A program made the translations under genes and the position numbers. From the NCBI RefSeq assembly GCF_001590985.1, contig NZ_BCTX01000011.1, forward strand, positions 1 to 64,000: a DNA stretch of 64,000 nucleotides, read 5' to 3'. The notes below the pieces were generated by a model. It searched no databases. It was given only the letters and a program-made list of their open reading frames with translations, and was not told the origin of the DNA. Positions 56,690-64,000 of the stretch are shown here, one piece after another. This DNA comes from Novosphingobium naphthalenivorans NBRC 102051. Lineage in GTDB: Bacteria; Pseudomonadota; Alphaproteobacteria; Sphingomonadales; Sphingomonadaceae. Each line of letters begins with the position of its first letter. Position 1 is the first letter of the stretch.

Positions 56690-56817
56690 CCCCTGATTTG
56701 GAACGCATTTGAAATGCGCGAGCGCCCATACATTGTCCGCCTGCGCCCGGCGAATTGCAAATTCCCAAGGTTGTTCAGGGCTGCACGGCGATCCGTCCCG
56801 AGCCGGCCGCCTCCGCT

Positions 56818-57939
56818 TTACGCCATGGTGTTGATGGCCTTGCGGAACTGGGCGAGCGAAATGGCGTAGAACACCGCCCCGATCGCGATGATCGCGAGGA
56901 ACTGCGGCCAGACCACGCTGATGCCCGCGCCGCGATAAAGGATGCCCTGCGCAAGCTTGACGAAATGGGTGGTGGGAGCGGCAAGCATCACGTTCTGGAC
57001 GAATTGCGGCATACTCTCGCGCGGCGTGCTGCCGCCCGAGAGCAATTCGAGCGGCACGATGGTCAGGATCACCAGCAGGCCGAATTGCGGCATGGAGCGC
57101 GCCACCGTGCCCAGGAAGATGCCCAGCGAGGTGGTGGCGAAGAGCACGGCCGCCGTACCGAGCAGGAACAGGCCGATCGATCCCTCGATCGGCACCCCCA
57201 TGGCCCCCTCGACCACGAAGACCAGCGCGAACCAGGCGGCGCACAGCACTACCAGCCCCATCGACCAGACTTTCGCCGCCATGATTTCGAAAGGCGTCAC
57301 CGGCATCACCAGCAGATGCTCGATCGTGCCATGCTCACGCTCGCGGATCAGCGCTGCACCGGTGAGAATGATCGACAGCATGGTGATATGGTCGATGACT
57401 TGCATCACCGCACCGAACCAGAGCGAGGTCAGGTTCGGGTTGAAGCGTGAGCGCACTGCCAGTTCGATGGGCAGGGGCTCGGACGGCGCACCGCGGCTCG
57501 CGAAAGTGCTGACTTCGGTGTTGATGATCTGCTGAATGTCCGAATTGCCCGAAAAGGCCTGGGTCATTCGCGTCGCATCGATATTGAGCTGGATCTCGGG
57601 GCGGCGCCCGGCCAGCAGGTCGCGTTCGAAATTGGGCGGGATATCGAGAACGAAAGTATAGCGCCCCTGATCCATCAAGGGATCGATTTCGCTGCGGTTG
57701 ATCAGCACCGGCGTGTTGAAATGCGGCGGGAAGAACGCGTCGATGATCCGCTTCGACAATTGCGAGCCATCCTCGTCCACCACCGCGATCGTGGCCTGGT
57801 GCAGCGTTTCGGGGATCGCGGTTGCGGCGATGTAGATCGAAATGGTGAAGGCGTAGATGATCAGCGCGACCATCATCGTGTCGCGCGAGAGGCTGCGCAG
57901 TTCCTTGATCCCCAGGCGCCAGATATTGGAAAGCCGCAT
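56818..57939 (-). CDS. ABC-2 family permease (YhhJ-like)
   Basis: The 373-residue membrane protein has one N-terminal helix (MVALIIYAFTISIYIAATA), a large periplasmic domain and five C-terminal helices, with the family motif REREHGTIEHLLVMPVTP before helix 3. It resembles the permease half of the fused ATPase-permease encoded just upstream, and the two would pair as the export channel. It starts 4 bp behind that gene's stop. Last gene of the operon. Confidence 0.9.
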   Translation of the reverse strand: MRLSNIWRLGIKELRSLSRDTMMVALIIYAFTISIYIAATAIPETLHQATIAVVDEDGSQLSKRIIDAFFPPHFNTPVLINRSEIDPLMDQGRYTFVLDIPPNFERDLLAGRRPEIQLNIDATRMTQAFSGNSDIQQIINTEVSTFASRGAPSEPLPIELAVRSRFNPNLTSLWFGAVMQVIDHITMLSIILTGAALIREREHGTIEHLLVMPVTPFEIMAAKVWSMGLVVLCAAWFALVFVVEGAMGVPIEGSIGLFLLGTAAVLFATTSLGIFLGTVARSMPQFGLLVILTIVPLELLSGGSTPRESMPQFVQNVMLAAPTTHFVKLAQGILYRGAGISVVWPQFLAIIAIGAVFYAISLAQFRKAINTMA

Positions 57940-57943
57940 CGTT

Positions 57944-60697
57944 TCAGTGCTCCTGCTTGCGCACGAGCGCGATGCCCGCCGCCATGAGGATCGGCGCTGT
58001 GATCGCCAGGGAAAGGAACGCGCTTGGCAGGTCGGAAATGCCAAGCGCCTTGCAGAAGATGCCGCGGCTGATGGTGAGGATATGCGTGGCCGGATAAATG
58101 ACGCCGACCAGCCGTCCGGCGCCTTCCAGCGAGGCGACCGGGGTCAGCAGGCCGGAAAATTGCACGGCAGGAACGATCGTGATGATCGCGGTGCCGAAGA
58201 TGGCGGCGATCTGGCTGTTGAGGAAGGTCGAGCAGATGAGGCCGATGGCGGTCGAGCTCAGCGAGAAGAGCAGGGCGCCGAGCGTCAGCGCGATCAGGCT
58301 GCCCTTGATCGGCACGCCGAACACGGTCACGGCCAGGAGGGCAAGCAGCACGAAATTGATCATCGCCAGCGCCACATAGGGGAGCTGCTTGCCGAGCAGG
58401 AATTCGCTGCGGGTGACGGGCGTTACATAGAGATTGACGATCGACCCCAGCTCCTTCTCGCGCACGACGCTCAAGGCCGTCAGCATCGCGGGAATGAGCA
58501 GCAGCAGCAGCGGAATGACGGCGGGCACGATCGCCACCAGGCTCTCGACATCGGGGTTGTAGAGGAAGCGCGTCTCGACCGAGGCCAGCCCCAGGGTAGG
58601 CCGCACGCCCAGCGACTGCTGGGAAAATTCGGAAAGCCATGACAGGTGCATGGCCTGGACATAGGATAGCACGGTCTCCGCCCGGCTCGGCATGGATCCG
58701 TCAACCCACATGCCGATCGAGACATGCCGTCCATGCTTGATGTCGCGCGCGAAATGGGGCGGGATCTCGATGACGACGCTCAGTTCGCCATTGCGCATCC
58801 GCCGTTCGAGCTCGGAATAGCTGTAGATCGGCTGATGCTCGACGAAATAGCGCGATCCCGAGAGATTGAGCGCATAGTTCTGGCTGGTGGTCGTGCCGTC
58901 GCGATCGAGTACGGCAAAGGGCAGGCGCTCGACATCGAGGCTGATGCCATAGCCCATGATGAACAGGAGGAAGATGCTGCCCAGCAGCGCCAGCGTCGCG
59001 CGAATGGGATCGCGGCGCAGTTCCATCGTTTCGCGGCGGCTGTAGCTGATCATGTGCCGCAGGCTGAAGGGGACGGGCCGTTCCGCCGGGCGCTTCAGGC
59101 TTGCCGTCTCCGGCGTGCTTCCCGAGTCCGGCGATACATCGGCCCGCGGTGCATCATCGTCATCGAGACCGCCCAGACGACGCAAATGGCTGATGAATGC
59201 CGCTTCCAATGTCGTTTCGCCGCTGGCCTGAACGATCCCGGCCGGCGTGTCGGTCGCCAGCACTTTGCCCATATGCATCAGCGCGATGCGGTCGCAGCGC
59301 TCGGCCTCGTTCATAAAATGGGTGGAGATGAAGATCGTGACCGCGTCGTTGCGGGCGAGGTCGATCATCATCTGCCAGAAGGTGTCGCGCGCGATCGGAT
59401 CGACGCCCGAAGTCGGCTCGTCGAGAATGAGGATTTCCGGCGAATGGATCACCGCGACGGCCAGGCTCAGGCGCTGGCGCTGGCCCAGGGGCAGGCTGTC
59501 GGGATAGGCATCCATCAGCTCGGTGAGACCGAAGCGCAGGGCCATTTCCTGCACCCGGTTCGCGATCCGCTCGGGCGGGACGTGGTAGAGCTGCGCGTGC
59601 AGCTCCAGATTCTGCTGCACGGTCAGTTCGGTGTAGAGCGAAAAGGCCTGCGACATGTAGCCCACGCGCTTGCGGGTCTCGATGTCGCGCGGATCGACTT
59701 CGCGGCCCAGCAGCAGTGCCTCGCCTTCGCTGGCCGGGAGCAGGCCGGTCAGCATTTTCATGGTCGTGGTCTTGCCGCAGCCGTTCGACCCGATGAAGCC
59801 GAAAATCTCGCCGCGCTCGATGCGGAAATCGACATGATCGACGGCCGTGAACGCGCCGAAGCTCTTGGTGAGGCCGCGCGCCTCGATCGCGGGCGGGCCG
59901 TCGAGCGCAGCCGTGCGCGGGGGAATGGTCACGGCATGATGCTCGCGCCGCTGCTCTTCGGGCAGCAGGGCGATGAAAGCCTCTTCCAGCGTCGCGCTGC
60001 CGGTGCGTTGCAGCAGTTCGGCCGCCGTGCCTGTAGACAGCACCTGACCGGCATTCATCGCGACGAGCATGTCGAAACGCGCTGCCTCTTCCATATAGGC
60101 CGTCGCGACCAGCACGCTCATGCCGGGACGGTCGATGCGGATACGGTCGATCAGATCCCAGAACTGCGCGCGGGAAAGCGGGTCGACGCCGGTCGTCGGC
60201 TCGTCAAGCAGCAGCAGGTCGGGATCGTGGATCAGGGCGCAGCACAGGCCGAGCTTCTGCTTCATGCCGCCGGAAAGCTTGCCAGCCGGTCGCGTGCGGA
60301 AGGGGGCGAGCCCGGTCGCTTCGAGCAGTTCGTCGATCCGTGCCTCGCGCTCGGCCTTGCCCTGGCCGAACAGGCGGGCGAAGAAGTCGATGTTCTCCAC
60401 CACCGACAGGGTCGGATAAAGATTCTTGCCCAGCCCCTGCGGCATATAGGCAATGCGAGGGCAGACGCGCCGCCGGTGGCCGGCATCGGCCATATCGCCG
60501 CCCAGCACTTCGACCCGCCCCTGCTGGATCGCGCGGGCCCCGGCAACGAGCGCGAACAGGCTCGACTTGCCGACGCCATCGGGGCCGATCAGGGCAACCG
60601 TCCGGCCTGCCGGCAAGTCCAGGTCCAGCCCGTCCAGCGCGATGGTATCGCCAAAGCGCAGGCGCACGCCGGAAAGGCGGGCGGCGAAATCGCTCAT
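57944..60697 (-). CDS. rbbA: Fused double ATPase / ABC-2 permease (RbbA/YhiH-like)
   Basis: The 917-residue protein has two ABC ATPase domains followed by a permease. ABC1 (about 1-235) has Walker A GPDGVGKS (38-45) and signature LSGGMKQ. ABC2 (about 275-500) has GSNGCGKTT and the LPLGQRQR signature variant. An acidic linker (about 510-545) leads to a six-helix ABC-2 permease. This is the plan of E. coli RbbA (YhiH), reported as ribosome-associated but encoded next to HlyD- and YhhJ-like genes as here. The operon context favours export. The start overlaps the adaptor stop (ATGA). Confidence 0.9.
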   Translation of the reverse strand: MSDFAARLSGVRLRFGDTIALDGLDLDLPAGRTVALIGPDGVGKSSLFALVAGARAIQQGRVEVLGGDMADAGHRRRVCPRIAYMPQGLGKNLYPTLSVVENIDFFARLFGQGKAEREARIDELLEATGLAPFRTRPAGKLSGGMKQKLGLCCALIHDPDLLLLDEPTTGVDPLSRAQFWDLIDRIRIDRPGMSVLVATAYMEEAARFDMLVAMNAGQVLSTGTAAELLQRTGSATLEEAFIALLPEEQRREHHAVTIPPRTAALDGPPAIEARGLTKSFGAFTAVDHVDFRIERGEIFGFIGSNGCGKTTTMKMLTGLLPASEGEALLLGREVDPRDIETRKRVGYMSQAFSLYTELTVQQNLELHAQLYHVPPERIANRVQEMALRFGLTELMDAYPDSLPLGQRQRLSLAVAVIHSPEILILDEPTSGVDPIARDTFWQMMIDLARNDAVTIFISTHFMNEAERCDRIALMHMGKVLATDTPAGIVQASGETTLEAAFISHLRRLGGLDDDDAPRADVSPDSGSTPETASLKRPAERPVPFSLRHMISYSRRETMELRRDPIRATLALLGSIFLLFIMGYGISLDVERLPFAVLDRDGTTTSQNYALNLSGSRYFVEHQPIYSYSELERRMRNGELSVVIEIPPHFARDIKHGRHVSIGMWVDGSMPSRAETVLSYVQAMHLSWLSEFSQQSLGVRPTLGLASVETRFLYNPDVESLVAIVPAVIPLLLLLIPAMLTALSVVREKELGSIVNLYVTPVTRSEFLLGKQLPYVALAMINFVLLALLAVTVFGVPIKGSLIALTLGALLFSLSSTAIGLICSTFLNSQIAAIFGTAIITIVPAVQFSGLLTPVASLEGAGRLVGVIYPATHILTISRGIFCKALGISDLPSAFLSLAITAPILMAAGIALVRKQEH

Positions 60698-61767
60698 TTG
60701 AACGGCGTGAGCGCCAGCTTGGCAGGCCAGGGCTTGTCGTGATCCGTCCGCACATAGGCCATGCCGGGCATACCAGATTTCACAATCTTGCGTATCTTTG
60801 CCAGCAATTTGGGATCGATCGTGGCGCGGACGCGGAACATCAGCTTCTCGCGCTCATTCTTGGTCTCGACCGTCTTGGGGGTGAATTGCGCGACATCGGC
60901 CACGAAGCTTATCCGTGCCGGGATCACGCTGTCCGGCGCGGCATCGAGCACGAGCCGCGCCTCGTCGCCCAGAGCGACGCGGCCGGCGGCCTCTTCCGGC
61001 AGGAAGAACGTGAGATAGACGTCGTTGAGGTCGATGAGATTGAGCACCTTGCCGCCGCCGCCCACCACTTCGCCGGGTTCGGCGATGCGATATTGCACGC
61101 GGCCATCGCGCGGCGCGCGAAGCTGCGCGTCGGTGATATTGGCGTCGACCTGCCGGACCAGCGCCTGCGCCGCCGAGACGTTGTCCTGCGCGCCGGCTGC
61201 CTGCGCGCGCGCCGTGGCGATGGTGGCGTCGATCGCGGCGATCTGCGCCTTGGCGGCATCGACACCGGCCTGGGCGTTCTGCAGCCGCGTGTGATCGTCC
61301 TCCTGCTCCTGGCGCGGTGTCGCGCCTTCGGAGGCAAGCGCGGTCGAGCGCACGAGATGACGCCTGGCGGCTTCCAGATCGGCCTGGCGCTGGCGCAGCT
61401 GGGCCTGTGCGGCGGAACGCTGGCTTTCAGCCTGCGTAACCTGCATCTGCGCGGAGGTGACAGTCGAGAGCGCAGCCTGAACCTGGGCCTGGGCCTGGGC
61501 GCGCTGCGCCTGCAGCGTGTCGGTATCGATGGTGGCGAGCAGTTGCCCGGCCTTCACTTCATCGCCTTCGTCGACCAGGATCTTGCGGACCCGGCCCGGC
61601 GCCTTGGCGGCAATGTCGATCTCGGTGGCCTCGATCCGGCCATTGCCGCTGGCGATGCCTTCGCCCAGCCCGTCACGCGTCAGATAGTATCGCGCGATCA
61701 ATATGGCCGCGATCACTATCGCGGCGACGGCGAGGCGGATCGCCCATTTCCTTGTCGTGCCATTCAC
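60694..61767 (-). CDS. HlyD-family periplasmic adaptor (YhiI-like)
   Basis: The 357-residue adaptor has an N-terminal anchor helix ([19 protein letters not shown]), a biotinyl-lipoyl half ([18 protein letters not shown]), a long coiled-coil hairpin rich in Gln/Ala (about 75-210) and a beta-barrel part. It bridges the ABC exporter and the outer-membrane channel. The start is GTG at 61767, overlapping the stop of the outer-membrane gene (GTGA). Upstream open frame belongs to that gene's shadow. Confidence 0.9.
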   Translation of the reverse strand: MNGTTRKWAIRLAVAAIVIAAILIARYYLTRDGLGEGIASGNGRIEATEIDIAAKAPGRVRKILVDEGDEVKAGQLLATIDTDTLQAQRAQAQAQVQAALSTVTSAQMQVTQAESQRSAAQAQLRQRQADLEAARRHLVRSTALASEGATPRQEQEDDHTRLQNAQAGVDAAKAQIAAIDATIATARAQAAGAQDNVSAAQALVRQVDANITDAQLRAPRDGRVQYRIAEPGEVVGGGGKVLNLIDLNDVYLTFFLPEEAAGRVALGDEARLVLDAAPDSVIPARISFVADVAQFTPKTVETKNEREKLMFRVRATIDPKLLAKIRKIVKSGMPGMAYVRTDHDKPWPAKLALTPFK

Positions 61768-63242
61768 GGCGTTGGTCCCTGTTTTTGGAGTCCCGTTTGC
61801 TGGGGGCCCTGTTGTCGGGATTGCTGAGCCTGAGCGTGAGCTTCGGGGAAAGCTCCGCCCAGTGCGGCGTAGAGTTTGACGCCGCTCGCCAGCCAGGCGC
61901 GGCGCAGCTGGATGAGCGTCTGCTCGGCGGAGAAACGGTCGCGCTCGGCATCGAGCACTTCGAGATGGGCCACGCGCCCCGCCTCGTAGCGGATCCGCGA
62001 CAGGCGCGCGCGCTCGGTCAGGGCCGCAATGGCCTGTTGCGTGGTATCGATCTGCGCCGCCAGCCATTGTCGCTGGGCCAGCGCGTCGGCGACATCCCGG
62101 AACGCGGACTGGATGGTTTTCTCGTAATTGGCGAGCATCTCGTCGCGCCGCGCCTCGCTGCCGCGCAGATTGGCGTGCAGTTTGCCGGCGGTGAAGATCG
62201 GCAGCGAGATGCTGGGCCGGAACAGCCAGGCGCCCGTGCCCTTGGCGAACAGATTGTCGAGATCGCCGCTGGCGCTGCCGCCCAGCGCCGTAAGTTTGAT
62301 GGAGGGCAGGAAGGCCGCGCGCGCGGCGCCGATATTGGCTTCGGCCTCGCGCAGCTGATGTTCGGCGGCAGCGACATCCGGGCGGTTGACCAGCAGGTCG
62401 GAAGGGAGGCCGGCGGGGATCGGCTGATCCAGCCCGACCGCGGCGAGATCGTGCGTGAAACGGGTATTGTCGACCGGGCTGCCGACCAGCAGCGTCAGGG
62501 CATTGAGATTCTGCGCGCGGGCCAGTTCGAGCGTCTGGATCTGCGCGGCGGCCTGGGTACGCAGTGTCTCGCCCTGCGTGACTTCGATCTTTGAGCCCGA
62601 GCCCAGATCGTAGCGGCGCTGGAGCAGATGGAGATAGGCTTCGCGATTGGCCAGCGTCTCGCGCGCAAGGGCAAGGCGCTCGGCATAGTCGCGGTCGGCG
62701 AGATAGGCCGCGGCGACCTGAGCGACCAGACTGGTGGCCAGGCCGCGGCGCGCTTCCTCGCTTGCCAGATATTGCTGCAGTGCAGCCGCGCGCAGGTTGC
62801 GCAGCTTGCCGAACAGGTCGATTTCCCAGCTCGCCTGGAGCAGGCCGTCATAGCCGGTAAGCTTGTCGTCCTGCAGCAGCGCGGCAAGATTGTCGGGCAG
62901 GCCGATCCTGGTCATCCCGGCCGAAGCGGCCAGTTGCGGCGCCAGATCGGCACCGCGTATGCGCACCAGCGCGTGGGCCTGCTCGATCCGCGTTGCCGCC
63001 GCGCGCAAGTCGCGATTGGACGCCAGTGCCTCTGCGATCAGCGCCTTAAGCTCTGAATCCGTGAAGAAATGTTCCCATCCGATATCCGCGGCCGAGCCCG
63101 AAGCGGTCCCGGCCGCCATGTCCGGATAGTGCGCCTGCACCGGCAAGGCGGGCTGGACCGGCCGGGGGGCGAACGAACAGCCCGTGACGCAGACAACCGA
63201 CGCGAGCGTTCCAGCGATTCCGACGAAGCGATTTCTCAACAT
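61764..63242 (-). CDS. Outer-membrane efflux lipoprotein (NodT/OprM type)
   Basis: The 492-residue TolC-family protein has a lipobox (VVCVTGCSF, Cys at about 22). It then shows the NodT-family opening with IGWEHFFTDSELKALI and NRDLRAAATRIEQAHALVRI, and two repeats with VNRPDVAAAEHQLREAEANIG. It is the exit duct of the ABC export system encoded downstream. ATG at 63242 is chosen over 63299 because it places the lipoprotein signal at the N-terminus. First gene of a four-gene coupled operon. Confidence 0.9.
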   Translation of the reverse strand: MLRNRFVGIAGTLASVVCVTGCSFAPRPVQPALPVQAHYPDMAAGTASGSAADIGWEHFFTDSELKALIAEALASNRDLRAAATRIEQAHALVRIRGADLAPQLAASAGMTRIGLPDNLAALLQDDKLTGYDGLLQASWEIDLFGKLRNLRAAALQQYLASEEARRGLATSLVAQVAAAYLADRDYAERLALARETLANREAYLHLLQRRYDLGSGSKIEVTQGETLRTQAAAQIQTLELARAQNLNALTLLVGSPVDNTRFTHDLAAVGLDQPIPAGLPSDLLVNRPDVAAAEHQLREAEANIGAARAAFLPSIKLTALGGSASGDLDNLFAKGTGAWLFRPSISLPIFTAGKLHANLRGSEARRDEMLANYEKTIQSAFRDVADALAQRQWLAAQIDTTQQAIAALTERARLSRIRYEAGRVAHLEVLDAERDRFSAEQTLIQLRRAWLASGVKLYAALGGAFPEAHAQAQQSRQQGPQQTGLQKQGPTP

Positions 63243-63627
63243 ATCCGTCCAAACCGCCCCTGACGCCGGAACCCTGCTTAGGTGCACGAACTGCTGCACC
63301 GCACAAGACTAGCGCGATTTCTCTTTGTACGAAACGCCTTAGGATCATTGACAAGGATTTTTCCGGCTGTTGGCTGAAGCCGATTCTCTCTTTCAGGGGG
63401 TTGGCACGGTTGCGTCCCGGCCGGTCTGGGTGCTGATGGCGATACCGTAAGCGGCCCAATATCCCGTTGGGTCAGGGGCCGGGATGGGGTAAAGATTCCC
63501 CTCGAACCTGTCCGGCATTTTGCCGAACGATCAGGGACACGCGCGGCGCTGGTACAGGTGCCAGGACCATGAGCGGAAGGCGAAGCGCAGGACTGCTAGC
63601 CGGACTGCGCCGCCGGGAGAATGGGAT
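63243..63627. other. Divergent promoter region of the export operon and the AraC-type gene
   Basis: These 385 bp separate the export operon (minus) from the AraC-type regulator (plus). They hold the inverted repeat at 63281-63300. No gene is supportable. A TTGACA at 63348-63353 could be a -35 element, but no matching -10 is obvious. Confidence 0.5.
63281..63300. promoter_or_regulatory. Inverted repeat GGTGCA-N8-TGCACC before the export operon
   Basis: Perfect 6-bp arms (63281-63286 and 63295-63300) lie 39 bp upstream of the first export gene start on the minus strand. Position suits a repressor operator. No TetR- or MarR-type gene is adjacent within the window. Confidence 0.4.
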
Positions 63628-64000
63628 ATGCTGGAAGCAGCACTGTTGAAGGACGGAAAAGGCGATCCGCTGCTAGACGGCAAGCTCAACGAGTCGCGTG
63701 AGTGGGGAGTCGTCAACCGCTTCTGCGAACAGACCTATACGCGCCTGTCCAGCCAGCCCCTGACAAGAGGTTTGGATCCCAATGCGACGATCCGGATGCT
63801 GAAGATCGGCAGAATAAAGTTCAGCCGCTTCTGCTTTGGAACGCCGACGAGAGCGGACGAGTTCGATCCCAGTTCCGGCAACATCATCGTGGTCAACACG
63901 CTTAAAGGGAGCGTCAGGCACCCCCTCGACGGCAATGCCATTGTCGATACGCGTCCCGGGGACAGCTATGTGGTCGATTGCAGCCGCATAGACTATTGGA
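63628..64000 (+). CDS. AraC-family regulator, N-terminal part (runs off the window)
   Basis: 124 codons are visible from ATG 63628 (GGAGA eight bases upstream) to the window edge without a stop. The sequence (FSRFCFGTPTRADEFDP, then IIVVNTLKGSVRH and TRPGDSYVVD) matches the AraC-binding-like cupin domain found ahead of the helix-turn-helix in many AraC regulators. The DNA-binding half is outside the window. It is divergent from the export operon and may regulate it or a gene to the right. Confidence 0.7.
   Translation, partial: MLEAALLKDGKGDPLLDGKLNESREWGVVNRFCEQTYTRLSSQPLTRGLDPNATIRMLKIGRIKFSRFCFGTPTRADEFDPSSGNIIVVNTLKGSVRHPLDGNAIVDTRPGDSYVVDCSRIDYW

Overview
The window is high-GC, gene-dense bacterial DNA of alphaproteobacterial, sphingomonad type, closest in character to Novosphingobium or Sphingobium. 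The reasons are the argJ/secA neighbourhood, six TonB-dependent outer-membrane receptors in 64 kb, and a large catabolic island rich in SDRs, VOC and flavin enzymes. No rRNA, tRNA, CRISPR array or intact insertion sequence was seen. Genus assignment is inference.

Layout. 1-590 has no gene I can defend but holds five 9-bp repeats at about 20-bp spacing. 597-3264 (minus) is a coupled argJ / GST / inositol-monophosphatase operon. 3343-7216 (plus) has a TonB-C-domain protein, a small exported protein with a terminator-like hairpin behind it, and secA. 7551-12752 (plus) is an uptake operon: TonB receptor, binding protein, FecCD permease and ATPase, with a perfect palindrome upstream.

12801-35359 is the most interesting region, a catabolic island. 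It encodes a PhyH-type dioxygenase, a HAPMO-like Baeyer-Villiger monooxygenase, two overlapping paralogous LuxR-type regulators, an ADP-forming acyl-CoA synthetase, a SnoaL-like protein, three SDRs, a VOC protein, an HSL-type esterase, two TonB receptors, an MFS permease, an amidohydrolase, an HsaA-type flavin monooxygenase and a BphD/HsaD-type C-C hydrolase. Four of its promoter regions carry the same 16-bp palindrome, TAGTCY-N4-GGACKA, suggesting one regulon. The enzymes read as a route: alcohol to ketone, ketone to ester, ester to phenol plus acetate, ring hydroxylation, ring cleavage, C-C hydrolysis. The substrate is unknown.

35604-39828 (minus) is an iron module: siderophore-type TonB receptor, small membrane protein and PepSY protein behind a Fur-like site. 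40210-48907 pairs two TonB receptors with two exported phosphatases (PTP type and metallophosphoesterase) around a regulator with two TetR domains. One receptor promoter carries three 7-mers with 4-bp spacers, as in a Pho box. This looks like phosphoester scavenging.

49152-51183 (plus) is an OmpR/histidine-kinase pair running convergently into, and overlapping, a CzcCBA-like RND operon (51158-56689, minus). 56818-63242 (minus) is a tightly coupled OMF / HlyD / RbbA / ABC-2 permease export operon. The window ends inside an AraC-family regulator gene.
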